Shown: one piece after another, positions 34,475-43,720 of the stretch | How positions within the stretch are numbered: the first letter of the stretch is position 1 | Layout of the letters: each line of letters opens with the position of its first letter | Source: CALDTK01 sp963837005 | GTDB taxonomy: Bacteria > Bacteroidota > Bacteroidia > Chitinophagales > Saprospiraceae | Direction: 5' to 3' | DNA: 64,000 bases | Assembly: GCA_963837005.1 (NCBI GenBank) | Contig: CAWIMC010000020.1 | Location: 434,001-498,000, forward strand | Translations under genes and position numbers: made by a program | The notes under the pieces: generated by a model | Database searches by the model: none | The model's input: only the letters and a program-made list of their open reading frames with translations | Told to the model about the DNA's origin: nothing

Positions 34475-35515
34475 ATGCACGTCCGCCAACTCAATCAACT
34501 CTCCGTCTCCGCAATTGGCCTCGGCTGTATGGGGATGAGCGAGTTTTACGGAAGTGAGGATGAGCGTTCGGACGAGACTTCACTAAAGGTGATCGACAAG
34601 GCGCTCGAACTCGGCTGCAATTTCCTGGATACCGCAGATATGTACGGCCCCTTCACGAACGAGGAGCTGGTCGGAAGGGCAATCAAGGGGCGCCGCGACC
34701 AGGTGACGCTGGCCACGAAGTTTGGCATCGTGCGCGGGGAGGACAAAAGCATGCGTGGTATCTCAGGTGCACCGGACTACGTCCGCGAGGCCTGCAACGC
34801 GAGCCTGCACCGTCTCGGCGTCGAGCACATCGACCTCTACTATCTCCACCGCGTCGACCCGAACGTCCCGATCGAGGACACCGTCGGGGCTATGGCGAGA
34901 CTCGTGGAGTTGGGCAAGGTGCGCTACATTGGACTTTCGGAGGTCTCGGCGGCTACGCTGCGTCGCGCCAATGCTGTCCACCCGATTACAGCCGTCCAGA
35001 GCGAGTACAGCCTGTGGAGCCGCGACGTGGAAGGCCCGGGGGGTATCCTCGAAGCCTGCCGCGAACTCGGCGTTGGACTCGTGGCCTACAGTCCGCTCGG
35101 GCGTGGCTTTCTCACTGGTGAGATCACCTCCATCGACGACCTCGAAGAGGGCGACTACCGGCGCAGTACCCCGCGCTTTCAGGGGGCCAACTTCGACCGT
35201 AATCTGCACCTCGTTGATGCCGTCAAGAAGATGGCCGAGAAGTACGACGCCACGCCCGCGCAAGTGGCGCTCAGTTGGGTGCTTTCGCGCGGCAACGACA
35301 TCGTGCCGATCCCCGGCACGAAAAAAGTGAAGTACCTCGAAGAAAACATGGCTGCCGCCGATCTCGCCCTTACGACGGCCGACCTGGCCATCCTTACCGC
35401 TGCCTTCCCGGCAGACGCGGTAGCGGGCGAACGGTACACCGCAGCGAGCATGGCGGCACTGGATGGTCATCAAAGCGGTGGGGCCGTGATCGTGGTGGGC
35501 GGCGATGAAAAGTAA
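34475..35515 (+). CDS. Aldo/keto reductase
   Basis: A 346-residue AKR-family NADPH-dependent oxidoreductase of the YajO/AKR13-like group: VSAIGLGCMGMSEFYG, catalytic Asp52 and Tyr57 in FLDTADMYGPF, Lys82 in LATKFG, His in YYLHRVDP, plus VQSEYSLWSRD, GLVAYSPLGRGFLTG and IPIPGTKK-like IVPIPGTKKVKYLEEN at the cofactor site. Length is normal. It probably reduces small aldehydes or ketones; the substrate cannot be assigned. No hairpin motif was found in this gene. Confidence 0.93.
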   Translation: MHVRQLNQLSVSAIGLGCMGMSEFYGSEDERSDETSLKVIDKALELGCNFLDTADMYGPFTNEELVGRAIKGRRDQVTLATKFGIVRGEDKSMRGISGAPDYVREACNASLHRLGVEHIDLYYLHRVDPNVPIEDTVGAMARLVELGKVRYIGLSEVSAATLRRANAVHPITAVQSEYSLWSRDVEGPGGILEACRELGVGLVAYSPLGRGFLTGEITSIDDLEEGDYRRSTPRFQGANFDRNLHLVDAVKKMAEKYDATPAQVALSWVLSRGNDIVPIPGTKKVKYLEENMAAADLALTTADLAILTAAFPADAVAGERYTAASMAALDGHQSGGAVIVVGGDEK

Positions 35516-35517
35516 GC

Positions 35518-35857
35518 CTAGCGTATTTGCCCTGTGGCGGTAGGCCCAGGTCGAGATAAATCCGCATGACCTCCGCCTCCTCGGCCACTGCGATTAGGGG
35601 CTTGCGGCTGTGCTCGAGCGTGAGCCGGATGAGCCGCGCAAACTTCGCGAGGTAGGCGTTGGCCCCCAGGCGGTCGTTGCGGAGCACCGGTCAATGATCG
35701 CGCTCGGGAGCCGCCGGTAGTCCTGCTGCATCGACGTGAAGGCCAGCAGCAAGAGTAGGCCCTGGCTCGCGGTCCCGACCCAGACCTGTCCGGCGACATC
35801 GGACCGGATCGCGGTGACCCGTTTTCCCGAAAGGAGGATACTCATACCTCGAGACAA
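35518..35857 (-). pseudogene. Degraded two-component sensor (propeller and His_kinase fragments)
   Basis: Two frames carry pieces of one protein. One begins MSILLSGKRVTAIRSDVAGQVWVGTASQG, the blade signature of two-component-regulator propellers. The other reads ANAYLAKFARLIRLTLEHSRKPLIAVAEEAEVMRIYLDL, which matches the His_kinase (PF06580) segment after the phospho-His. The linking Y_Y_Y, TM and His regions are missing and the C-terminal ATPase is gone. This is a remnant. Confidence 0.65.
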
Positions 35858-35907
35858 TTATGTTTGCTTCAGTACAAATCGAGCTTTGGCGGGCCTTTGT
35901 ATTCTCC

Positions 35908-36408
35908 TCAGCGCGAAGCGCCCTTGCGCCCTACCTCGAGTAAGACGGGCCTTTGCATACTTTCAGTCTCCTTTGCGTTCCACTCCCCAGAAAGGTCCAA
36001 TCTGCAAAAATGTCTACCGGTATGGAGGATACTACGCCTGAACGCGCCCCCAGACGACGGAGTCAACAGCAGCAGACCACCCGACCAACCCATCAGGAAG
36101 CGCCCCTCCGGCAATGCATACAGGAGAGGGCGGGCGCTGATCCCCACGGCGGCTGGTATACTGAAGCACTCCAACTCTCGCAAGCCATCCACTCCGTCCA
36201 CCTCGAAAATGCCTCCGCGGTAGACGCCCGGCGCGACGGTGCCTCGCCGCACGTAGCCGACGCCCCCGAGCGCCGTCGTGCTCTGGACCTCGAAAGCGTA
36301 GACGGCAAAAGTGGTGGCCCCCGCTTCCCCCACGACCTGGTTCTCGTAGGTATTCCGCGACTCGATGACGGCCGCCCCGTAGACCGGCCGAATGGACGAC
36401 GGAGGCAT
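35908..36408 (-). pseudogene. Probable propeller fragment of the same degraded sensor
   Basis: An open frame of 166 codons, read as beta-rich sequence (TFAVYAFEVQSTTALGGVGYVRRGTVAPGVYRGGIFEVDG, LLYALPEGRFLMGWSGGLLLL). It resembles propeller blades of a hybrid two-component sensor and lies just upstream of the kinase fragment on the same strand. The region from 35518 to 36550 thus appears to hold a decayed sensor gene rather than a functional one. Confidence 0.4.
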
Positions 36409-36550
36409 GGAGCGTGGGGTAGCGGCTGCCCAGTGCGCGTGTATCGCCCCGGCAGAAGGTAAGCCTCAAAGAATGGCGTCTTCGTTCGTGTGCAACTCCT
36501 GCGGCGCCCGACTTGACGAATGGTAGGGTTTCTCCCGTGTGTGGCACTCC

Positions 36551-38290
36551 TTAACGGTCAAGTACTTCGACTCGCTCCCGGGGTAGAAACTTCCCACCGT
36601 TGAGTCCGACGATGTAGTCGTTGAGTGCCTCCCGTACGTCGCAGTGCAGCGTCCAGGCCTCGCTCGAGTTCTCGGCGCTCACTGTGCAGCGGAGCTTGAG
36701 GCGCTCCGGTTCGATGGCGTAGACGATGAGGTCGGGGGGCTTGTGGTCGTTGTAGAGTTCGTGGGCGCGGGTGAGTTCGTCGAACTTGTCGCGCACCTGA
36801 TTGACATCGATGCCGTAGTCCACGTACACGTAGAAGGTCTTGAGCAACTTCGAGTCCATCATCGACCAGTTCTCGAAGGGGTGGTCGATGAAGTACTTGA
36901 GCGGCACCACGACGCGGCGCAGGTCCCAGGTCTTGATGAGCAGATATGTAAAGCGCACGTCCTCGACGTTGCCCCAGTTGCCCTCGTAGAGCACGGCGTC
37001 CCCGATGCGCACCGGCCTCGTGACGGCAATCTGGATGCCGGCCACGAGGTTGCCGAGCGTGGACTGCGCCGCGATCCCCACAACGATCGCCATGAAGCCC
37101 GCCGAGCCGATGAGCGCGTACCCGATGCCCTCGAGGCCGTTGATCCGCGAGAAGATGACCGACAGGCCGACGAGCAGCAGTACGAAGACCAGCACCCGTC
37201 GCCCGACCGACAGCATCGTGAGTTGGCGGCGGGCGTCGTCGTTGGCCTCGTCGCTCACGTCGGCGATGTTGCTCTTGGCGAGGTAGTCGATGACGTAGTC
37301 GATGGCGCGGGAGGCGACCCAGACCACGGTGCCGACCACGATGACGATCATGAGGGTGAAGAAACCACGCGCCAGCGGTCCGCTCAACGCCAGCGCATCG
37401 CGCAGTAAGGCATAAAACAACAGGATGCCCGCGGTCACGCCGATGGGTTTGGCGAGTTGCTCCCCGAGCACGTTGGCCCAATTGAAGGGTGCCGCCTTAC
37501 ACACCCACCGAAAGCCGTGGTACACGAGCCACCCGAACGCAAAGCACACGCCGGCCGCGACGATGATCCCGAACACGACCCACAGCGGGACCCCGAGCAC
37601 CTGGGTCTTCGACCAACTCGGCACCCGCTGCTCGAGCAAGCCCGGCCCATAGCTGTGGTACAGCGCCGGAATTTCCTCTACGGTGGTCGCGGCCCAGACC
37701 CAGCGCGGGGCCTCGTCGCCGACGCGGACGCGCTGGAGCCGCAGGGCGATCTCGCGTCCGCCGGCGACGAGACTCCCAACGGCGATCGAGCGACGGGCTG
37801 CGCCAACGGTCCCGACCTCGGTGGAGGGCACGGTGGCGGCACCGTCGGGGCGGTCGGGTACGGTGCCCCACGAGATGCCGATGCGCTGGTCGAGGACGTA
37901 GTAGAGTTGCTGCGCGAGGAGGGGCCCGAGGCCGGCCTGGCGGTCGGCGGCGAAGAGGTTGAGGTTGAGGGCGTGGGCGGCGGTCTCGAAGCGACCGGCG
38001 CGGCAGGCGCGGAGGTAGCTCTCGAGGGTCTCCTGGGGGCTGACGAGGAAAAAGGTGTCTGGTTTTGGCGCAAGCCCCTGGTTGAGGGCCTCGAGGATGT
38101 ACCAGTTGTCGTTGAAGTCGCCGAGGCCTGCGTTGGGCAGGGCAGGGCTGCCGGTGGTGGCGATGACGGTGTCGCTGGGGGGGAGGTCCCGGTAGGCTTC
38201 GGGGGCTTGCGCCAAAACTACCGCTGCGGACAGGGCGGCGAAGAAGGTGAGGAGGTGGCGCGTCGAGAGGGTGGAGGTGTGAACGATCAT
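36551..38290 (-). CDS. Mechanosensitive ion channel, MscS family, exported N-terminal domain
   Basis: A 579-residue protein with a signal peptide (about 1-27; LLTFFAALSAAVVLAQAPE), a periplasmic domain (about 30-220), then several TM helices (about 225-400) and the MscS core: pore/beta domain GSAGFMAIVVGIAAQSTLGNLVAGIQIAVTRPVRIGDAV, VEDVRFTYLLIKTWDLRRVVVPLKYFI and a C-terminal alpha/beta vestibule. It should open under membrane tension to release osmolytes. The long periplasmic N-terminus is unlike MscS of E. coli but seen in other Bacteroidota. ATG 38290 precedes the signal peptide. Motifs of the GCAA type occur in the signal peptide (38204-38218) and at 38062-38076 (GLAPKPD). Confidence 0.88.
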   Translation of the reverse strand: MIVHTSTLSTRHLLTFFAALSAAVVLAQAPEAYRDLPPSDTVIATTGSPALPNAGLGDFNDNWYILEALNQGLAPKPDTFFLVSPQETLESYLRACRAGRFETAAHALNLNLFAADRQAGLGPLLAQQLYYVLDQRIGISWGTVPDRPDGAATVPSTEVGTVGAARRSIAVGSLVAGGREIALRLQRVRVGDEAPRWVWAATTVEEIPALYHSYGPGLLEQRVPSWSKTQVLGVPLWVVFGIIVAAGVCFAFGWLVYHGFRWVCKAAPFNWANVLGEQLAKPIGVTAGILLFYALLRDALALSGPLARGFFTLMIVIVVGTVVWVASRAIDYVIDYLAKSNIADVSDEANDDARRQLTMLSVGRRVLVFVLLLVGLSVIFSRINGLEGIGYALIGSAGFMAIVVGIAAQSTLGNLVAGIQIAVTRPVRIGDAVLYEGNWGNVEDVRFTYLLIKTWDLRRVVVPLKYFIDHPFENWSMMDSKLLKTFYVYVDYGIDVNQVRDKFDELTRAHELYNDHKPPDLIVYAIEPERLKLRCTVSAENSSEAWTLHCDVREALNDYIVGLNGGKFLPRERVEVLDR

Positions 38291-38450
38291 GCCCCTGGGG
38301 TATCGAAATTTAGGGCTCAGGTGTTTTGGGGGGAGCGTTGGCTCTTTGCGACTGGGTGTAGCCGTGCTCGTCGGCCGCGAGGGGTCCGTTGAACCGTCTT
38401 CGCTTCGCTGCGCCAGGTCCAACGAACTCCCTTGCGGCTGACGATTTGGG

Positions 38451-38663
38451 CTACGCGTGTTTAGGTTTTAGGGAGGCGACGCAGGCGGCTAGGCCCTCTG
38501 CGTAGGGAGTTGCGGTGACACCGAAAGCCGCCTCGAACTTGCTCGAATCGAACACGTGAGGCACCAGGTGTTGCTCGCGCACGTCGTAGAGTTCGCGGAG
38601 TTGGCCATTGAATTTGCCGAGCGTCCAGAACAGCCACTTCGGGAGTGGCTGCACTTTGTCTGG
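38451..38663 (-). pseudogene. C-terminal fragment of an NAD-dependent epimerase
   Basis: The frame reads LPKWLFWTLGKFNGQLRELYDVREQHLVPHVFDSSKFEAAFGVTATPYAEGLAACVASLK, which matches the last 60 or so residues of SDR-type NAD-dependent epimerase/dehydratases. The Rossmann fold is missing; upstream codons lead into unrelated sequence. It is probably a truncated remnant. Confidence 0.65.
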
Positions 38664-38849
38664 TGCGCGGAGCTGGGGAGCTTGAGGGCGAATTGATCGG
38701 GCAAGGTGGCTCAGCGCGACTTTACACCGTCGTCGGTGAGCAGGTTTGGCCGGGCGTCCGTTGAAAACTTCCCCACCCCCCAGCATCCATCGCATCACCG
38801 TTCATCCAACATTTCGTATCATATTAGCGCTTCCCTTCACGCACACCAC

Positions 38850-40010
38850 ATGGCCCACTTCCTTCACACCGCCGACCTCCACCTCGGCCGGGCCTTTAAG
38901 TCGATAGGCGGAGACCTGGCGGGCCGACTCGCCGATGCCCGCTACCAAGTCGTCGAGACGCTCGCCCGCGAGGTCGAGCGCACGGGCGTAGCGTTCGTTG
39001 TCATCGCCGGCGATCTGTTTGATACCGCACAGCCGACGGGACCGGTTTTGGCGAAAGCCCTCCAGGTTCTCGGCAAAATCAGCGTGCCCGTCTACTGCAT
39101 CCCCGGCAATCACGATCCGGGCGGACCGCTCGGGCCCTACGAGCGCGACAACTTCAAGAAGTACGCGGCCGATTACGCGCCGAACCTTCACGTGTTGCTC
39201 GCCGCCGCGCCCGTGGTGCTCGACGAGTTCCGCACGGTGCTGCTGCCCTGTCCCATCACCGGGCGCCCCGCCGATGATCCGACGGCCTGGCTGCGCGAGC
39301 GGCAGGTCGTGGAGGTTTTGCCGGAAGGCTACGCCCGCGTCGTCATTGCGCACGGCGGTACGATCGACTTCTCCAGCGACGTCGAGGCGGCGCCCGAGAT
39401 CCACCTGGCACGCATCCAGCACGGCGAGGCCGAACTCGACTACATCGCGCTCGGCGACTGGCACGGGGCGATGAGCTACTTGCGTCAAAACATCTGGTAC
39501 GCCGGCACTCCGGAGACGGACAAGTTTCCGCTCAAGGAGGATTACACCAGTGGCGTGGTGTTGGAGGTGCGCGTCACGCGGGGCATACCCGCCGAGGTAA
39601 AGCAGCTGCCTAGCGGGCGGTTTTCGTGGACTATCGAGGCCTACACCCTACGCGAGCGAGCCGACGTCGAGCGCCTCGATCGCGACCTGCTGGCCGCCAG
39701 CGAGTACAGCGGTCGCCTGCTCAAACTTACGCTGCGCGGCTCGTTGAGCATTGCCGACGCTACGGCCTTGCTGGCAGTCGAGCAGCGCCTACACGACGTG
39801 TACGAGCGCGCCGAGATCAACAAACAGGCCTTGCTGATTGCGCCCGGCACCGCCGAACTCGAAGCCCTCACCCAGGACGCCCGACACCCCACACTCGCGA
39901 GCGTGGCGACCAAGCTCAACGCCCTCATCGACGACGAGCAAAAAGGTCCGGCCGCCCGCCTGGCCCTCGTCAAACTCTACGAAGCCTCCAACACCCCCGC
40001 ACACGCGTAA
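38850..40010 (+). CDS. SbcD/YhaO-like metallophosphoesterase nuclease subunit
   Basis: A 386-residue calcineurin-like phosphoesterase: FLHTADLHLGRAFKS, VVIAGDLFDTA, CIPGNHDPGG, VIAHGG and LGDWHGAM are the metal-binding motifs. It should act with the next gene product as a Mre11-Rad50-like nuclease in DNA end processing or hairpin cleavage; shared orientation and a 3-base gap support a complex. The C-terminal region lacks a recognisable capping domain. ATG 38850 is chosen because homology starts there. Three motif copies lie inside: 39045-39059 (VLAKAL), 39315-39329 (VLPEGY) and 39477-39491 (YLRQNIW). Confidence 0.87.
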   Translation: MAHFLHTADLHLGRAFKSIGGDLAGRLADARYQVVETLAREVERTGVAFVVIAGDLFDTAQPTGPVLAKALQVLGKISVPVYCIPGNHDPGGPLGPYERDNFKKYAADYAPNLHVLLAAAPVVLDEFRTVLLPCPITGRPADDPTAWLRERQVVEVLPEGYARVVIAHGGTIDFSSDVEAAPEIHLARIQHGEAELDYIALGDWHGAMSYLRQNIWYAGTPETDKFPLKEDYTSGVVLEVRVTRGIPAEVKQLPSGRFSWTIEAYTLRERADVERLDRDLLAASEYSGRLLKLTLRGSLSIADATALLAVEQRLHDVYERAEINKQALLIAPGTAELEALTQDARHPTLASVATKLNALIDDEQKGPAARLALVKLYEASNTPAHA

Positions 40011-40013
40011 GCC

Positions 40014-42752
40014 ATGAAGATCCTGAGCGCCAAGGTTTGTAATTACCGCGTACACGAGTGCGTCGAGGTGGAGTTTCACGACCACATCTCCGTGCTCGGC
40101 GGGGCCAACGAGGCCGGCAAGAGTACCCTCATGGAGGCCATCCACCGGGCACTGTTCGTATCGGCGAAGGGGCAGACCGAAGTCCACCGCAACATGGCCC
40201 GCGCCGGCTCTAACGAGAAGCCGAAGGTGTCGCTCACCTTCGAGCACCAGGGCGTGGTCTGGGAACTGGACAAGGTCTATGGTGGCAATACTGGCTACAG
40301 CGTCACGCTACGAGAGCGCGGTCAGCCGTCGATCAGCGACGAGGCCGCCGAGGCCAAGTTGCGCGAGATCACCGGGGCCGAGGTCGAGAAGGGCAAGCGA
40401 CTCAAAGAAGACGTCGCCCGCAAGCCATGGAGCCACCTCTGGGTCTGGCAGGGCGCCAGCGGTCAGGCCCCGACCGACTTCATCGAGGAAAGTACCGATC
40501 AGCTGGTCAACCTCACGGCCCGTGGCGCGGGCAGCGTGTTGATGAGCAACCTAGACAGCACGCTGGCCGGGCAATTTCAGCAGGAGCACCAGGCGCGGGC
40601 CACGAAGACCAACACCCCCAAGGCCGGTAGCCCGCTGAAGCTCGCGCTCGACGCTCAGTCCGACTGCGAGTCGAAGGTGGCCGCCCTGCGCGAACGCGTC
40701 CAGCGGTTGGAGGCCGCTGCCCGGACGCACGCGGAGGCTAAGCAACGTCAGGAGAGCGCCCATCCGAAGTTGGTCGAGGCTCGCCAGTCGCTGGCGGCCG
40801 TCGAGCAGCAGATTGCCAGCGGGGAGCACAAGCGCCTCGAACTAGAGCGCGACACCACGGCCGCCCGCCAGGCCGAGACCGACGCCAAACGCCTCGTCGA
40901 GGACAACACCAAACTCAAAGCCTGGAACGCGTCTATCGGCGAGCTCACCAGCAGGCTCGCCGAGGATGACCAGACGGGGCGGCTTACGCAGCTCGTCGAT
41001 GAGGCCACCGAGGCCGTAGAGGCGCAGCGGTTGACCGTCAAGCGGCTCCGGACGCAGCTCGCTGGCATTACTGATCGCCAGGGCGAGGCGGAGACGTACG
41101 TGCGCTCGTTTCGGGCGCAGCAGGATTTAGCTTCCGCCAAAACCAACCACGGGCGCATCGCGAAACTCCGCGAGGAGTTGAAGGCCGTACGGACGCAGCT
41201 CGAGGCCCTGCCGGAGATCGCGAGTTCGGGCGTTGATCACTTCCGGGACAAAGCGCAGAATCACGCCGTAGCCGAGGCGCAACTCAACGCTATTGCCTCG
41301 ACGCTGAAAGTCGTCTCGGGTGCCGACGAGCTCACCGCCAATGGCATCGCGGTCACTGCTGGCACAAGCGTCAATCTGAGCCAAGAGACGATCCTGCGCT
41401 ACGGCGACGCGCTCGAGCTCCACCTCACCGTACCTGGCAATGCCGACTGGGAGGCGAAGAGTCAAAAGCTCATCGAGCAAAGGCAAGCCTTGCAAAACTC
41501 TATCGCCCGCTACCTCATCGGCGGCAAGCCCGCGGCCAGCATCGAAGCCCTCGCCGAGGCCGCCCGCCAGCGCGAGGTACTCACCCCGGAGGGGTCACGG
41601 CTCAAGCGCCTCATCGAAGGCGAGAATCCCGTCCAGGTCAAGAACGACCTCCAGGCCGCCGAGCAGGCGGCAGCCCTTGCCGAGGCAGATATCGCGCGCC
41701 TCAGCGATGCGGCCCGCGAGGCTGCTCCCGCCACGCTACCAGAAGCGATGGTTTTGGCGCAAGCCGTGTCGACCGAATACCGCGAACAGAATACGGCGGT
41801 AGACAACGCCGCTGCTTCACTACAAACCTCCGAGAAGCTCGAAAAAGTCGCCCAGCAAAAGCTCAAGACCTTCGAAGAGGCACGTCGCGAACAGCTGTCC
41901 AAACTCAAGACCGACCAGGACCTCCGGCAGTTTTTGCTAGCTTCCCATGATGCCAGCGAAGACCGCTTTCGCGAAAACCTGAGCGCCGCCGAAGGCGCCT
42001 ACGATGCCGCGAAGCGAAAGCTCAACCGTACCCGTGAGGCCTACGACGCACTCGAGCTCGACGTACTCCAGACGCAGCAGCGGCGCTACGCCGAGCAGAC
42101 CACGCGCTTCCAGCAGGACATCCAACTGGCCAACAACCAGCAGCAACAAGCCCTCGGGCAGTTGCGCCCCGAAGGCGAGAGCAATCCCTTCGCCGAACTG
42201 CGTGACGTCGAAGAGCTACTGCTCACCACCAAGTCCGACTGCGAGCGCCACACCGTCGAAGCCGCCGCGACGGCCCTGCTCAATGACCTCTTCCAGCAAG
42301 AACTCGACGCCGCCAACGAGCGCATCACGCAGCCCCTGGCCGAGCGCGTACAGACCTACCTGCGCTTCATCGATAAGTCGGCTGAGATCCGCCTCAACTA
42401 CGTGGACAGCCAGTTTACGGAGTTCCTGCTCTACCGCCCGGCCCTCAATCCCGACCCGGAGCCGTTCAGCACCCTGAGCGGAGGCGCCCGCGAGCAAGTC
42501 GCCGCCGCCGTTCGCCTGGCCACCGCCGAAATCTTGGCCGAGGACTACGGCGGTACGCTGCCGGTGGTCTTCGACGATGCCTTCGTCAACAGTGACAAGG
42601 AGCGGGTCAATAGAGTAGTCGAGATGCTCTATCACGCTAAGGAGCGAGGCCTCCAAGTCATCATCGGCACCTGCGACCCGGAGCGCTACGGCGGGGTGGG
42701 CCTCGTGGAGTACAAGATGGTGCGCGGGCGCGGCGCCGAGCGCCTGGTGTAG
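40014..42752 (+). CDS. SbcC/YhaN-like SMC-type ATPase
   Basis: A 912-residue coiled-coil ATPase. Walker A is GGANEAGKSTLMEAIHRALF (about 31-50); a long coiled coil follows with a possible zinc-hook-less hinge; the C-terminal ABC half has LSGGAREQVAAAVRLATAEIL (signature) and LPVVFDDAFVNSDKERV (Walker B and D-loop). No CxxC hook was seen, so it is nearer to YhaN/AAA_27 proteins than to E. coli SbcC. It should form a nuclease complex with the upstream phosphoesterase. Motifs: 41129-41143 (LASAKTN), 41751-41765 (VLAQAV) and 41964-41978 (RFRENLS). Confidence 0.88.
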   Translation: MKILSAKVCNYRVHECVEVEFHDHISVLGGANEAGKSTLMEAIHRALFVSAKGQTEVHRNMARAGSNEKPKVSLTFEHQGVVWELDKVYGGNTGYSVTLRERGQPSISDEAAEAKLREITGAEVEKGKRLKEDVARKPWSHLWVWQGASGQAPTDFIEESTDQLVNLTARGAGSVLMSNLDSTLAGQFQQEHQARATKTNTPKAGSPLKLALDAQSDCESKVAALRERVQRLEAAARTHAEAKQRQESAHPKLVEARQSLAAVEQQIASGEHKRLELERDTTAARQAETDAKRLVEDNTKLKAWNASIGELTSRLAEDDQTGRLTQLVDEATEAVEAQRLTVKRLRTQLAGITDRQGEAETYVRSFRAQQDLASAKTNHGRIAKLREELKAVRTQLEALPEIASSGVDHFRDKAQNHAVAEAQLNAIASTLKVVSGADELTANGIAVTAGTSVNLSQETILRYGDALELHLTVPGNADWEAKSQKLIEQRQALQNSIARYLIGGKPAASIEALAEAARQREVLTPEGSRLKRLIEGENPVQVKNDLQAAEQAAALAEADIARLSDAAREAAPATLPEAMVLAQAVSTEYREQNTAVDNAAASLQTSEKLEKVAQQKLKTFEEARREQLSKLKTDQDLRQFLLASHDASEDRFRENLSAAEGAYDAAKRKLNRTREAYDALELDVLQTQQRRYAEQTTRFQQDIQLANNQQQQALGQLRPEGESNPFAELRDVEELLLTTKSDCERHTVEAAATALLNDLFQQELDAANERITQPLAERVQTYLRFIDKSAEIRLNYVDSQFTEFLLYRPALNPDPEPFSTLSGGAREQVAAAVRLATAEILAEDYGGTLPVVFDDAFVNSDKERVNRVVEMLYHAKERGLQVIIGTCDPERYGGVGLVEYKMVRGRGAERLV

Positions 42753-42756
42753 ACCG

Positions 42757-43719
42757 TTATCTGCGCCAGAACCTCGCTGCCCCAACCCGATCTATGACCA
42801 CGACGTAGACTCCCGTGCCTAGTGCGCTCACGTCGACCGGGCCAGCGTAGATGCCCTGCGAGACACACCGCCCTAGTCCGTCGTACAGGGCGTAGGTCCG
42901 ACCGAACGGTGCGACGCCCCCCTCGAGTTTTAGCGAAAGCGCCTCCGCGACTGGGTTAGGGTATGCGATGAGGGCTCCGGCCTTCGCCAACGTTTCGCCC
43001 ACCGACACCAGCTCCGCCAGTACGACGTCGTCGATGCAGAAATACGTAGGCGTGTTGATCCCGAAGGCCCCGACATCAGAAGACTCGAACACGTACGTGA
43101 GGCTATCCACGGCTCCAAAGCGTTGGAAGTCAACCTCGCGCCAGGTCTGTAGCACGTAGTCCGCGCTAGCTGTCGCGGCCCGGTAGTCGGCCAAGTACAC
43201 CAGCAGCGTATCCGCCAACACCGAGCCGCCGCGCCAACCGCGAAAGACCACCCGGAAGAAGTCCGCATCGCGCCCGGTCACCCCGCCGAAACGTTTCGCG
43301 AAGGCATCCCCACGCAGCATGCTCTGTGCCGCGTAGGTCGAGTTGGTGAGCTTCATAGAATTGACGGCCCGCCCGCCAGTCTCGATCCGACCATCCGCAA
43401 AGGCCAGCGCGTAAGTCTGGCTGCCGCCCGCGCCGCCGCCCGTAGTAGAGGAGTACTGGTTACGGAAGCCCGGCTTGGTCGCATCGGTCGTGGCTGAAAT
43501 GGCCCAGCCTCGCCACGCGTCTGTGCTTGTATCGTAGCTGTTGGGTAGGCCTAGGTCGCCCGCGCGAAAGGCGTTTGCCCCCGCCGGCACCTGATTGCGG
43601 AAGGTGCCCACGTCCAAGCCGAAGCTTTCGAAGTCGATGAGCGTTTGGGCGGGGAGGCTTTCGCCAAAACCTGCTAGCAGGAGGGTCACGCCTAACCGTA
43701 GCACTACACGACGGAACAT
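42757..43719 (-). CDS. DUF4465 protein with T9SS sorting domain
   Basis: A 320-residue exported protein: signal VVLRLGVTLLLAGFGESLPAQ, then a DUF4465 domain (about 25-235; LIDFESFGLDVGTFRNQ, DTDAWRGWAIS-like TSTDAWRGWAISATTD, SQTYALAFADGR, SMKLTNSTYAAQSMLRGDAF, VFESSDVGAFGINTPTYFCIDDVVL) and a T9SS sorting domain (about 245-320; YPNPVAEALSLKLEGG, GVYVVVID). Some gut Bacteroides DUF4465 proteins near btuB bind cobalamin (BtuH, as I recall), which fits the adjacent receptor. ATG 43719 leaves one base after the receptor stop; ATG 43746 is an alternative. The motif at 43656-43670 encodes AGFGESL in the signal peptide. Confidence 0.82.
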   Translation of the reverse strand: MFRRVVLRLGVTLLLAGFGESLPAQTLIDFESFGLDVGTFRNQVPAGANAFRAGDLGLPNSYDTSTDAWRGWAISATTDATKPGFRNQYSSTTGGGAGGSQTYALAFADGRIETGGRAVNSMKLTNSTYAAQSMLRGDAFAKRFGGVTGRDADFFRVVFRGWRGGSVLADTLLVYLADYRAATASADYVLQTWREVDFQRFGAVDSLTYVFESSDVGAFGINTPTYFCIDDVVLAELVSVGETLAKAGALIAYPNPVAEALSLKLEGGVAPFGRTYALYDGLGRCVSQGIYAGPVDVSALGTGVYVVVIDRVGAARFWRR

Positions 43720-43720
43720 C

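Noticed and set aside
37457..38392. Plus-strand ORF antisense to the mscS gene
   Set aside because: Gly/Glu/Val-rich shadow; the minus strand encodes a clear MscS core.
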